The translations under genes were made by a program, and so were the position numbers. A stretch of 64,000 nt of DNA from assembly GCF_024363565.1 (NCBI RefSeq), contig NZ_JAJEKE010000001.1:372001-436000 (forward strand). Direction: 5' to 3'. Below, piece by piece: positions 54,660-63,446 of this stretch. The notes beneath the pieces are model-generated. The model did not search any database. It was not told the DNA's origin and saw only the letters and a list, made by a program, of their open reading frames with translations. The DNA is from Lutispora saccharofermentans (GTDB taxonomy: Bacteria > Bacillota > Clostridia > Lutisporales > Lutisporaceae). Each line of letters starts with the position of its first letter. The stretch's first letter is position 1.

Positions 54660-55317
54660 TCTTATACCTCCTTCCCATTATGAAAGACATATAATCGTGC
54701 TCCTTCAATATTTCCTCTTTATCTGTCAATACTTTTTCATCTTCCAGTGTGCACCGCTTTATATAACTGTATGTAAAGCCTTTGTCATCAAAAATATCTA
54801 TCATTTTCTTTTTGTCTTTAAAAACTTTTAAAGCGCATACACAGTCTATGCTCTTTAATAATTCTGCCTCAGGCTCTTCATCGCAAAGCAAAAATTTTTC
54901 TCCTTTTACTGCAATGGGAGTCCTTGAAATTCCTGCTCCTGCTACAAAAGAAGGTATACCCGGCACTATCTCCACTTCCACATCGCTGTCCTCCAACTCC
55001 TTCATTATGAATATAAAGGTGCTGTATATCATAGGATCTCCTATTGTCAAAAATACGCCATGTTCCCCATGAGGAATTTCATTCTTAATGATTTCCGAAG
55101 CTGTCTTATAATCTGCCTTGTCTACCTCCCCCATATGGAAATCTATCAGCACTACCCGCTTATTTATTATATAATCCTTTGCAGTATCCAGGGCCATATT
55201 CTTGCCTCTGTTATTTGGAGCAAATATTACCTCTGCATCCCTGATGACTCTGACTGCCTTAAGGGTCAGCAGCTCTTTGTCCCCCGGTCCTGTGCCCACT
55301 CCGTAAAGCTTCTTCAT
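54652..55317 (-). CDS. cbiL: Cobalt-factor II C20-methyltransferase
   Basis: 221 aa methylase: LYGVGTGPGDKELLTLKAVR, the CbiL-specific long loop FAPNNRGKNMALDTA, LTIGDPMIYSTFIFI and VPGIPSFVAGAGISRTPIA. Adds the C20 methyl group, the first step after cobalt insertion. Overlaps cbiT by 4 bp. Confidence 0.95.
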   Translation of the reverse strand: MKKLYGVGTGPGDKELLTLKAVRVIRDAEVIFAPNNRGKNMALDTAKDYIINKRVVLIDFHMGEVDKADYKTASEIIKNEIPHGEHGVFLTIGDPMIYSTFIFIMKELEDSDVEVEIVPGIPSFVAGAGISRTPIAVKGEKFLLCDEEPEAELLKSIDCVCALKVFKDKKKMIDIFDDKGFTYSYIKRCTLEDEKVLTDKEEILKEHDYMSFIMGRRYKND

Positions 55318-55862
55318 GCTTTCACTCCCTTTACAATAAATATGGGGTTATTGCCCCTAAATAATCCCATTTCATCAATGACTGAGGCTTGTATAAGCTG
55401 GACTTCTATATTCTCATAATCATAAAGCTTCAAAAGCTCTAAGAATTTATTCAGATTGTTTAGAGTGATGAAATTTGCACACAGAATCCCTTTGTTCCTC
55501 AGATTGCTTTGCAAATAATCAAAAATCTCCTTGAGGCGGCCGCCGCTTCCCCCAATGAAGCATTTGTCAAGCTTTATAGATGGTAAGTCTTCCGGCGCCT
55601 GCCCCTCAATTACCGTTATATTTGCCCGGAACTTATCCTTATTTTTATTGATAAGCTCCGCTCCCTCTCTTTCCTTCTCCACAGCCCATACCCTGGCCCC
55701 CTGGAGAGCCGCTTCTACAGACACGGATCCCGTTCCTGCGCCTATATCCAATAGATTATCTCCCTCTTCTATAGATAGATAAGCCATATTCAGCACTCTT
55801 ATATTGAACTTTGTCATAGGTATGCTGCCTCTGATGAATTCCTCATCCTTAATCCATTTCAT
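55314..55862 (-). CDS. cbiT: Cobalt-precorrin-6B C15-methyltransferase (decarboxylating)
   Basis: 182 aa from ATG 55862, preceded by a GGTGG-rich stretch, giving MKWIKDEEFIRGSIPMTK; the longer frame is antisense-like sequence of the overlap. Class I methyltransferase fold: LLDIGAGTGSVSVEAAL SAM motif, then CFIGGSGGRLKEI. Acts with CbiE on cobalt-precorrin-7. Overlaps cbiE by 14 bp. Confidence 0.93.
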   Translation of the reverse strand: MKWIKDEEFIRGSIPMTKFNIRVLNMAYLSIEEGDNLLDIGAGTGSVSVEAALQGARVWAVEKEREGAELINKNKDKFRANITVIEGQAPEDLPSIKLDKCFIGGSGGRLKEIFDYLQSNLRNKGILCANFITLNNLNKFLELLKLYDYENIEVQLIQASVIDEMGLFRGNNPIFIVKGVKA

Positions 55863-56442
55863 CTTCCACCACCACCACCGCAAGAGGAGAAATATCCTCA
55901 AAGTTTTCGCCGATTTCTGCCTCAATGATCCTTTCATCATCATAGGATAGATTGTATCCCGCATATATCCGGCCCTTTGCGCCTAAGGCTTTAAGCCTTT
56001 GCGATATCTGGGAGGGGGTATTCTTATCATCTGTAAGTATTATTGAAAGCCTATTGTTTTTTGCTCTCTCCATGTCTTCCTCTCTTCCATGGAGCGACAG
56101 AAATTGTGCTCCCTGCCAGCTCTTTTTCAGCTTCGTCATCATATATTGAAAGGATGATATGCCCGGCAATATTCTTTCTATAGCTATGCTTTTAGCCTTC
56201 AAAAAATCCGTTATTCCATAAAAGCAAGGATCTCCTGATGCCAATAGCAGAGCATCCTTATGCCTGCCTATATAATCGATTACTTCATCTACTCTTTTTA
56301 CCTTGATAAATTCCTTTTCCAGGCTCTTGAGAGATTCTCCGGCTCTTCCAAAGGCTATTATATGTTCTGCTTCTTCAATAGCTTTCTTTACTTCCATAGT
56401 CAGATAATCCGGATTCCCGGGCCCTATCCCTGCAATAATTAC
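55849..56442 (-). CDS. cbiE: Cobalt-precorrin-7 C5-methyltransferase; start needs a frameshift or rare codon
   Basis: The usual first ATG (56397) would cut off the SAM-binding start of the enzyme. Upstream in the same frame the sequence encodes VIIAGIGPGNPDYLT, the conserved CbiE N-terminus, but with no ATG/GTG/TTG before it. An ATG at 56445-56447 with AGGGG 7 nt upstream is in the cbiD frame and reads M-G-stop; one extra G in the GGGG run would make it M-G-V-I-I-A-G and fuse it to CbiD. The remainder (LLASGDPCFYGITDFL, LPGISSFQYMMTKL) is a normal CbiE. Confidence 0.85.
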   Translation of the reverse strand, partial: VIIAGIGPGNPDYLTMEVKKAIEEAEHIIAFGRAGESLKSLEKEFIKVKRVDEVIDYIGRHKDALLLASGDPCFYGITDFLKAKSIAIERILPGISSFQYMMTKLKKSWQGAQFLSLHGREEDMERAKNNRLSIILTDDKNTPSQISQRLKALGAKGRIYAGYNLSYDDERIIEAEIGENFEDISPLAVVVVEDEMD

Positions 56443-57515
56443 CCCATAAATACACCCCTCTCCATGGAGAAAATGATCACCTCTACAGGATAGCTCTCAT
56501 CCTTAAGATATTTTCTTATCCTGTCCTTACAGCCTCTGGCCATATCCCCTGCAATTTTCCCATAGCCTGCTTCTATGCAGCAGCCTAGGGCCTCTTCCGC
56601 CGTTATGCAGATGTTTATCCTATCCAATAGCTCTATGGAAGCCCCTCTTAGGGCTAAATAATAAACAAATGCCTCCATCCTTCCGTCACAGATCTTGCTG
56701 TGGGTATTGAATACGCCGATGGAAAGCTTGGAAAGTTTTCCTATATGCCCTATAATGGTCATTGACTTGAAGCCCTTATTATAAATATATAGTATTGTGT
56801 CGCCTATATAATTGGACATTTTGACACTTGGCCCTTTCATATTGAGCGAATCTGCTATTTTTTCGCCGTAATTTCCCGGCACCAGTATTATATTGTCCTT
56901 ACCGTATTTTTCTTCTATCATATCAACTTCAAGATATATGGTTTTTATCAGGGCATCCTCTGACATGGGATATACTATGCCCTTCGTACCGATTATCGAT
57001 ATGCCGCCCTCTATGCCTATATTTTTATTATAGGTTTTGCAGCTTATTTCCTCCCCTTTGGGCGCATATATGGTTATATCATAGCCGCTTTTTGAAACTT
57101 CGCTCACCTCTTTGTCTATCATCTGCCTTGGAACAGGATTGATAGCGGCTTCACCCACATTGCCGAACAAGCCCTTCCTCATGATCCGTCCTATACCCTG
57201 TCCCCCATCTATGACATTCAAGCCGTCTCCTCTCTTTTTAACCAAAGCGTGTATTTCCATTCCATCCGTTGAATCCGGATCGTCTCCTCCATCCTTTGTG
57301 ATGGAGCAGGACGCCCACCCCTCACGAATTTCCTGGTTATTAACCTTTAGCCTTAAGGGAATCCCGGCCGGAGTATCTATCTGGATATATTCTACTGCTT
57401 CATTTCTCTCCAGCATAAGAGCCGCTGCCTTGGCTGCTCCTGCGGCACAGCTGCCTGTGGTATATCCGCATCTCAGCTCTTTTCCTTCCTTTATTATGTA
57501 TATATCCTCCATCAT
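56439..57515 (-). CDS. cbiD: Cobalt-precorrin-5B C1-methyltransferase
   Basis: 358 aa. LRCGYTTGSCAAGAAKAAAL, KDGGDDPDSTDG, GIGRIMRKGLFGNVGEAAIN and VPGNYGEKIA are the CbiD motifs. Methylates C1 during the anaerobic pathway. Its last codons (..MERGVFMG, TAA) contain the GGGG run involved in the CbiE start problem. Overlaps cbiC by 4 bp. Confidence 0.95.
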   Translation of the reverse strand: MMEDIYIIKEGKELRCGYTTGSCAAGAAKAAALMLERNEAVEYIQIDTPAGIPLRLKVNNQEIREGWASCSITKDGGDDPDSTDGMEIHALVKKRGDGLNVIDGGQGIGRIMRKGLFGNVGEAAINPVPRQMIDKEVSEVSKSGYDITIYAPKGEEISCKTYNKNIGIEGGISIIGTKGIVYPMSEDALIKTIYLEVDMIEEKYGKDNIILVPGNYGEKIADSLNMKGPSVKMSNYIGDTILYIYNKGFKSMTIIGHIGKLSKLSIGVFNTHSKICDGRMEAFVYYLALRGASIELLDRINICITAEEALGCCIEAGYGKIAGDMARGCKDRIRKYLKDESYPVEVIIFSMERGVFMG

Positions 57516-58141
57516 CGCCCCACCGCCATATAAAGCAGTGCATTGACTATAGAGGCTGCTACATTGCTTCCGCCTTTTGTGCCAACGGTTGATATGGAAG
57601 GCAGATCAGATGCCCTCAAATATTCCTTGGATTCGGCGGCGCCGACAAAGCCCACCGGCACTCCAACGATAAATTGGGGCTCCACCTTTCCTTCTTGTGC
57701 CAGCTCCAGCAATCTGAAAAGAGCCGTAGGCGCGTTTCCTATGACGAACATATCTATTCCTTCCGAAGCAGCCCTTTCCACTGCACAGGCCGACCTGGTA
57801 GTATTCATCCTTTTGGCCTCCTCTGCCACCTCTTCATCATCTATGAAGCACTTGACCTCACAGCACGCTTTGGCCAGGGCTTTCTTGTTTATTCCCATAT
57901 GAGCCATTTTGGTATCGGTAAAAAGGATTCCTCCCCTTTTTATGCTTCTTAAGGCCTGATTTACAAAATCCTTTTGAAAAACCGCTATCTTTCTGTAATC
58001 GAAATCTCCCGTCGTATGGATCATCCTCTTTACCACTATGCTCTCCTCTTTGGAAAAAGAGGTATCACACATGACTTCCTCGATTATATCCATGCTTTTA
58101 TTCTCAATTCCCATCGGGTCTTTCATATACAATCTGATCAC
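57512..58141 (-). CDS. cbiC: Cobalt-precorrin-8 methylmutase
   Basis: 209 aa. MKDPMGIENKSMDIIEE, catalytic His in VKRMIHTTGDFDY, and GNAPTALFRLLEL, VGVPVGFVGAAESKE, GTKGGSNVAASIVNAL are the CbiC/CobH motifs. Moves the C11 methyl to C12, giving cobyrinate. The hairpin element lies between it and the upstream cbiA gene. Confidence 0.96.
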   Translation of the reverse strand: MIRLYMKDPMGIENKSMDIIEEVMCDTSFSKEESIVVKRMIHTTGDFDYRKIAVFQKDFVNQALRSIKRGGILFTDTKMAHMGINKKALAKACCEVKCFIDDEEVAEEAKRMNTTRSACAVERAASEGIDMFVIGNAPTALFRLLELAQEGKVEPQFIVGVPVGFVGAAESKEYLRASDLPSISTVGTKGGSNVAASIVNALLYMAVGR

Positions 58142-58206
58142 CCCCTGTATATTTTTTGTTGCTATTCACAGTCGATTTTTCTGTAATAATTCATTTTAGT
58201 AGTTTG

Positions 58207-58459
58207 GTTGTTCTAACTGATAACGATTGCGAAAGTTCCGAGACTAAGACTTTGTAAGCTTGCATAGGGTTGCGTCAAAACTAACAAACTCTAAGTCCCT
58301 TCACATTGAACGAGACTTCATTCAGTGGGGTTTCAACTCCACTGAATGTTAGTCGAGTCCATACTGGACTTAGCCGCCCTTAGGCACACGCCGCCTATAG
58401 CGGTGTGGGTCTTAGGGCGAGTTAGTTCAGTGCTGCACTCTTTTATCAGTTAGGACAAC
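58207..58459. repeat. MITE-like hairpin element between cbiA and cbiC (copy 2)
   Basis: About 253 bp with terminal inverted repeats (TTGTTCTAACTGATAA at 58208-58223; 15 of 16 match the other end). Shares its ends and internal blocks (CTGATAACGATTGC, GCTTGCATAGGGTTGCGTC, AACAAACTCTAAG, TGCACTCTTTTATCAGT) with copy 1 but carries ~100 bp more, with two extra hairpins: ATTCAGTGG/CCACTGAAT and a CGCCCTTAG..CTTAGGGCG stem enclosing CCGC/GCGG. No reading frame. Confidence 0.85.
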
Positions 58460-58462
58460 ACA

Positions 58463-59776
58463 TCATTCTGAATATTCTTTTTCTATAGTATCCAGCAGAT
58501 GATTAAAGGCTTTCATATTACCTAAAAAATTTATATGCGGATATGCCGCCAATGCATTTTTGTATTTGTATCCGCATTTCCATTCTCCCCTGCCCATAGG
58601 CTTCTTTATATTGAAAATCTCTTTTTCATTGATCTCTGCAATGGATTTATGAAATTCCTGGCCTTTTATAAGGTCTCCCTTTCTGCCCAGGCTGCAATCC
58701 TCTCCAAGTTCAATGTTCACATATCCAAATCGCTGAAGCCTGTCAGTCATGGCAGACTTGCCTTTAAAGACCCCGCACATTGGGCTTTGCTCTATGCTCC
58801 CGGCAAGATACATCAATCCTCCCGCTTCTGCATATATAAAGCCTCCGCCTTCTGCCTTATCCTTTACAGCTTTTCTCATTTCATAATTTGCAGAAAGCTC
58901 CTCCTTATAAATTTCCGGATAGCCTCCTCCCAAATATAGCAGATCGCATTGGGGGAGCTTCCTATCCTCAATGGGAGAAAAATATTCCACCCGACAGGTG
59001 TTTTCAAAAAGATTCAGGTTTTCCCCGTAATAAAAGGAAAAGGCTTTGTCGTAAGCAATGGCCACTCTGATATCTCTTCTGCCCGGATAAATGTATTCAG
59101 GCAGCTCTACTCTGCGGCAGAGCCTTATTATTTCTTCCAGGTTTATATTCTTTTCTATATTCTCTGCAGCTTTTTCTATTATTTTATTTGCATCACTTGT
59201 CTCAATGCTTTGAATCAAGCCTAAATGCCTGCTCTCTATTTCTAAAGCCTTATCCTCTTCCACATAGCCCAGCACCTTGACATCTATATATTCCTCTATT
59301 TTTTCTTTCAAAAGAGCATACATAGCCCTGCTCACCTTGTTCAATATGACTCCTCTGATCCTGGAGCCCGAGAAGTCAACCATTCCCTTTATCTTAGGTA
59401 TGGCGGAAAACATTTCGCCCTTGGGTGTATACACCAAGATTGCATTTATATCCAACAGCTTTGATATATCATAGCCGGAGTTTTCAAAGCCGCTGCCCAT
59501 ACCGTCAAAATATCCCATGGCGCCTTCTGCTATGGATATATCCCCCTTATTCATAGCTATAGCCTTTTTCACTCCATTGGTTCCCAGCAAATGCATATCC
59601 AGATTCCCTGCCCTCTTGCCGGAAGCCTCGGCTATATACCTGGTATCTATAAAGTCCGGTCCTGTTTTAAAACCCGAGACATTGCACTGCCGCTTTTTTA
59701 ATGCCCTTATTATGCCCAGGGTTATCAATGTTTTCCCCATACCACTGGAGGGAGCGGTTATCATGATCATCTCCAT
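58463..59776 (-). CDS. cbiA: Cobyrinate a,c-diamide synthase
   Basis: 437 aa. N-terminal P-loop-like ITAPSSGMGKTLITLGIIRA (ATP site), GPDFIDTRYI, and a class I glutamine amidotransferase domain with LLYLGGGYPEIYKEEL and the catalytic Cys replaced/positioned in IYAEAGGLMYLAGS: the position normally reading ECGG shows EAGG here, so the nucleophilic Cys appears to be Ala. If so the enzyme would depend on free ammonia. Otherwise of normal length and completeness. Confidence 0.9.
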   Translation of the reverse strand: MEMIMITAPSSGMGKTLITLGIIRALKKRQCNVSGFKTGPDFIDTRYIAEASGKRAGNLDMHLLGTNGVKKAIAMNKGDISIAEGAMGYFDGMGSGFENSGYDISKLLDINAILVYTPKGEMFSAIPKIKGMVDFSGSRIRGVILNKVSRAMYALLKEKIEEYIDVKVLGYVEEDKALEIESRHLGLIQSIETSDANKIIEKAAENIEKNINLEEIIRLCRRVELPEYIYPGRRDIRVAIAYDKAFSFYYGENLNLFENTCRVEYFSPIEDRKLPQCDLLYLGGGYPEIYKEELSANYEMRKAVKDKAEGGGFIYAEAGGLMYLAGSIEQSPMCGVFKGKSAMTDRLQRFGYVNIELGEDCSLGRKGDLIKGQEFHKSIAEINEKEIFNIKKPMGRGEWKCGYKYKNALAAYPHINFLGNMKAFNHLLDTIEKEYSE

Positions 59777-59782
59777 AAATTT

Positions 59783-60562
59783 TTACACCCTCTTTTCCGG
59801 AATAAAATATAGGCATTGATTTATGTCATCCTCATATATATGAGCCTGTATTTTAAAAACCCCTTTGATCAGATCGCTTCTCAATATTTTATCGGGCGAT
59901 CCCCATTCACATATTCTTCCTCTATCCAGCACATGTATATTATCTGAGTATCTGGCAGCTTGATTCAGATCATGGAGCACCATTATTACCGTCAACCCCA
60001 ATGATGCATTGAGCTCTTTAATAAGCTCCAGCACTTCCAATTGATAAGATATATCCAGAAATGTAGTGGGCTCGTCAAGAATAAGTATTTTTGTCTTTTG
60101 GGCCAAAGTCATTGCCATCCAAGCTCTCTGCCTTTCCCCTCCCGACAATGTAACCACATAACGATATCTCAAATCCAGCAACCCGGTTTTGAACATAGCC
60201 CACTCAATTATTTCCTTATCTTCTTTCCTCAATTTCTGCCTAAATCCCAGATGAGGGTATCTTCCGTGAGACACCAGTTCTTCTACTGTGATATCCGAGG
60301 ATAGATGCCGTATTTGGGGCAATACCGCCAGCTTCTCGGCTATTTTCTTTGTTCCTATATCTTTTAAGTCCTCTCCGTCCAGATATACCGAACCTTTCCA
60401 GGGATTTAGACATCTTGACAAAACTTTTATTAAAGTTGATTTCCCAGAGCCGTTAGGTCCGATGATCGTCGTTATTTCACCATCGTTGATTTTAAGCGCT
60501 ACAGAATTCAGTATTTCTTTCTGTCCATATTTTACATGAATATCCAGTGCCTCTAACCCCAT
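59783..60562 (-). CDS. btuD: Corrinoid/iron-complex ABC transporter ATP-binding protein
   Basis: 259 aa. Walker A IIGPNGSGKSTLIK, signature VTLSGGERQRAWMAM, Walker B ILILDEPTTFLDI, switch His VLHDLNQAARY: the FecE/BtuD class. Its ATG directly follows the permease stop codon (no gap). Placed in a B12-riboswitch operon, so corrinoid import is the likely role, although sequence alone does not exclude a siderophore. Confidence 0.9.
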   Translation of the reverse strand: MGLEALDIHVKYGQKEILNSVALKINDGEITTIIGPNGSGKSTLIKVLSRCLNPWKGSVYLDGEDLKDIGTKKIAEKLAVLPQIRHLSSDITVEELVSHGRYPHLGFRQKLRKEDKEIIEWAMFKTGLLDLRYRYVVTLSGGERQRAWMAMTLAQKTKILILDEPTTFLDISYQLEVLELIKELNASLGLTVIMVLHDLNQAARYSDNIHVLDRGRICEWGSPDKILRSDLIKGVFKIQAHIYEDDINQCLYFIPEKRV

Positions 60563-61564
60563 TTATCTCACAGCCTCCTTTTTTCTCAGCAAATACAGGA
60601 AAAAGGGCGCTCCAAGTGCAGACATTATTATGCCCACAGGTATCTCCGCAGGCGCAAACAGCACTCTTGAAAGGGTATCGCAAAGCATTACTATGGAGCC
60701 GCCCAGAAAAAATGCTGCGGGAAATAAATATTTATAATCGGAACCTATAAATAATCTGGCCATATGAGGTACGATTAGCCCGACAAACCCCAGCATGCCT
60801 ACTACGCTCACGGCACTGCCTGCCAATAGGGAGGAAAGTATTATAAAGGCAAATCTTGTTTTTTCCACATTAAGACCCAAGCCGGTAGCTACTTCATCCC
60901 CCAGCATCAGTATATTCAGCCTTTGGGGCATAAATTGCACCAGAGCCGTTCCTGCCAGGGCATAGGGTATGATCGTTCTTACCTGTATCCAGGTAGTTGC
61001 AGACAAGCCTCCAACCATAAAGCCTATTACGCCTGCTACCCTATCGGGAAAAAAGGTGATGAGCCCGTTTATTCCTGCATTTAAAAGAGAAGATACAGCA
61101 ACTCCTGCCAATATCAATCTGGTAGGATGAACTCCCTCCTTCCAAGACAATCCATATATGAATAACGTGGCCATAAGGGCACCTGTAAAAGCTCCTAAGG
61201 GCACCAGATAATAATATTTGGGAAACAATATCAATATTATTAAAGCCATAAGTCCTCCCCCTGAGGACACCCCAATAATATTGGGGCCTGCCATGGGGTT
61301 TCTCATTATACCTTGAAGTATAGAGCCCGACAGGGATAAGCAAACCCCTACCAAAGCAGCAACTATAGTCCTCGGCAACCTCACATTCCATATGACCTGA
61401 TAATGCATTGAATCCTTCTGGAAGAAAATCGACTTTACAATTTCCGCCGGAGAAATTTTTACTGCACCATTCCCAATGCTGATAAAAAAACTTACAATAA
61501 ACAAAAGCACAAACCCCAGCAATATTAAAGCCTTGCTGGCTCTCTCTTTTCTACCGCCCATCAA
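60563..61564 (-). CDS. btuC: Corrinoid ABC transporter permease (FecCD family)
   Basis: 333 aa, about ten helices. VRLPRTIVAALVGVCLSLSG, QGIMRNPMAGPNIIGVSSGG and VGMLGFVGLIVPHMARLFIG are the BtuC/FecCD motifs; GSDYKYLFPAAFFLGG follows. Channel-forming subunit (dimer) for corrinoid uptake. Confidence 0.9.
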   Translation of the reverse strand: MMGGRKERASKALILLGFVLLFIVSFFISIGNGAVKISPAEIVKSIFFQKDSMHYQVIWNVRLPRTIVAALVGVCLSLSGSILQGIMRNPMAGPNIIGVSSGGGLMALIILILFPKYYYLVPLGAFTGALMATLFIYGLSWKEGVHPTRLILAGVAVSSLLNAGINGLITFFPDRVAGVIGFMVGGLSATTWIQVRTIIPYALAGTALVQFMPQRLNILMLGDEVATGLGLNVEKTRFAFIILSSLLAGSAVSVVGMLGFVGLIVPHMARLFIGSDYKYLFPAAFFLGGSIVMLCDTLSRVLFAPAEIPVGIIMSALGAPFFLYLLRKKEAVR

Positions 61565-61604
61565 TTATTTTCTCCTTACCTCATGCTTAACTTCAGAATA
61601 CTTT

Positions 61605-62615
61605 CTACTCGAACACTTCCGGATATATCACCCTGGCAAGGCCTTCATAGGCTTCTGCATATCTATGATTAGCTTTATACATGTAAAGCTCCTTGGGCAG
61701 GAAAATATACCTTCCTTCTTTTACGGCTTTTAAGGATGCCCAGGCCGGGTTTGATTCTACATCTTTTTTCAGCTTTTCAAAGACCTTGCTTTGATCCGTA
61801 CCCGTTACCTGTACAAATATAAAATCAGGGTCCCTCTCCAATATGGTTTCCATGCTGAAAACCTTAGCGTCCGTGGTGAGCTCCGAGCCGTCGGATATGT
61901 TTTCCATATTCAAGTCCTTAAGCATCTGTCCTACATAGGTAGAAGAGTCCCGCACCGTTATGCTCTTTGCACTGGCCATCATAAGCAATGCTTTGTAAGC
62001 TTTATCCTTCGGCACTTTATTGATAATGCTCTCTACATCATTTTTTACTTTCAATCCATATTCATTGTATAGATCCTCTCTATCGGTTAATGCGGTAAAA
62101 AGCCTTACTATCTTGAAGTAGTCTTCTTTCACAAAGAAGTCTATGGCCAATATCCCGATATTGTTTTGTTCCAGTGCCGGAACCAATTCCATATTGATTT
62201 TTGAATTTGCATTCAATATTACCAGATCCGGCTCCAATGCAATAATCTTCTCCAGGCTTGGTGCTCCGAGGGTCCCTACTATTTCTGCATTCTTTGCCCC
62301 TTCAACGGGTTTTTCCGATGCATCTTCTATCTTTCCTATGACCTTGCCTCCAGCCTTATCCCATATTTCCAAATAAGAGGTGAACAAGCAAACCACCCTT
62401 TGAGGATGTTTCTTTAGGGTCACCTCCTTATCTCTTCCATCAATAAAGGTAACGCTATCCTCATCAATCTTTACTCCGTATTCTTCCTTAAGGCTTTCTC
62501 CTGCTCTTTCATTTTCGCCAGGATTTGTAGGATTTTCCTGATTGACGCCGCACCCGCTGAGCAAGCTTAATACTAATACGGCGATTATTACTGCCATTAC
62601 TCTTTTTTGTTTCAC
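61605..62615 (-). CDS. btuF: Corrinoid ABC transporter substrate-binding lipoprotein
   Basis: 336 aa from GTG 62615 (GGAGG 7 nt upstream); the longer frame to 62630 runs into the cbiK stop. Signal with lipobox LLSGC. Type III binding-protein fold: PQRVVCLFTSYLEIWDKAGG, EKIIALEPDLVILNA and a C-terminal AEAYEGLARVIYPEVF. Ligand assigned from operon context. Confidence 0.88.
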   Translation of the reverse strand: MKQKRVMAVIIAVLVLSLLSGCGVNQENPTNPGENERAGESLKEEYGVKIDEDSVTFIDGRDKEVTLKKHPQRVVCLFTSYLEIWDKAGGKVIGKIEDASEKPVEGAKNAEIVGTLGAPSLEKIIALEPDLVILNANSKINMELVPALEQNNIGILAIDFFVKEDYFKIVRLFTALTDREDLYNEYGLKVKNDVESIINKVPKDKAYKALLMMASAKSITVRDSSTYVGQMLKDLNMENISDGSELTTDAKVFSMETILERDPDFIFVQVTGTDQSKVFEKLKKDVESNPAWASLKAVKEGRYIFLPKELYMYKANHRYAEAYEGLARVIYPEVFE

Positions 62616-62630
62616 GGCTCTTCCTCCCAA

Positions 62631-63416
62631 CTAGCTATTTATTGCAGCCTCTAAATGCTCTAAAAATAAATTTCTGACTGCGCTGATTTCTCCAAGGCCG
62701 AAAAGTCCTATTTCCGCTTCTATGCCATTGGCCAGAAGCTTATTCCTCCAGGAAGCCTCATCCTCCGATGCCATATCGTTTATGGCATGGTCTCCCGCTA
62801 CCAGCATAAAGGGCCTTAGGATAACCTTTTTTATGTTCTTATCCTTTAATTGAGCTATGATATCCTCTATAGTTCTCGCTCCCTCTACCGTCCCTATAAA
62901 AACCTCCCCGTATCCCTTATCTGCAAACATCCTCTCAAGCTTGCCATAGGCTTCATCGGAGCTATGCTCCGTACCGTGTCCCATAAATACAACAGGCTCT
63001 TCCCCCAATATTTTCTCAGCCACTAAGCCTTCTATAACCTTGCGGAAATCATGGTCCTCATAAAGCAAGGGCTTTCCAACAGATATTATGAAATCCTCAT
63101 TTTCCTTTTTAAAATCTTCAACCTGTTTTATTATCTTTTCATATTCATAGCCGGGAATTATATGAAGGGATTGTATGAACACTTCTTTTATGCCCATTTC
63201 CTTCATCCTGTTTAATGCTCCTATAGGATTATAGACATCCAAGCCGTCTCTATCTTTTAATATGCTTCTCACTATTTCAGAGGTAAATGCCCTTAGCACC
63301 AGATAATCCTCATATTTTTCTTCAATCATCTTTTCAATGCTTTCTATGCACAGCTTTCGCGTAACTTCATAAGTAGTGCCAAAGCTTGCAATTATAATGC
63401 CCTTTTTATTTTTCAT
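62631..63416 (-). CDS. cbiK: Sirohydrochlorin cobaltochelatase, anaerobic type
   Basis: 261 aa from ATG 63416 (GGTGAG 6 nt upstream); upstream frame is the riboswitch terminator. GIIIASFGTTYEVTRK opens the family; metal/catalytic His lie in FIQSLHIIPGYEYEKI and LVAGDHAINDMAS, and VVFMGHGTEHSSDEAYGKLE is typical. Inserts Co2+ into sirohydrochlorin, committing it to the anaerobic pathway. First gene of the operon. Confidence 0.95.
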   Translation of the reverse strand: MKNKKGIIIASFGTTYEVTRKLCIESIEKMIEEKYEDYLVLRAFTSEIVRSILKDRDGLDVYNPIGALNRMKEMGIKEVFIQSLHIIPGYEYEKIIKQVEDFKKENEDFIISVGKPLLYEDHDFRKVIEGLVAEKILGEEPVVFMGHGTEHSSDEAYGKLERMFADKGYGEVFIGTVEGARTIEDIIAQLKDKNIKKVILRPFMLVAGDHAINDMASEDEASWRNKLLANGIEAEIGLFGLGEISAVRNLFLEHLEAAINS

Positions 63417-63446
63417 AAGCTCACCCCTTATCTGCTTTAAAATTGA

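Noticed and set aside
58207-58459. Hairpin-rich stretch as a CRISPR array or a retron msr/msd
   Set aside because: No regular repeat-spacer pattern, no cas or reverse-transcriptase gene; the shared termini with 37221-37395 identify it as a dispersed element.
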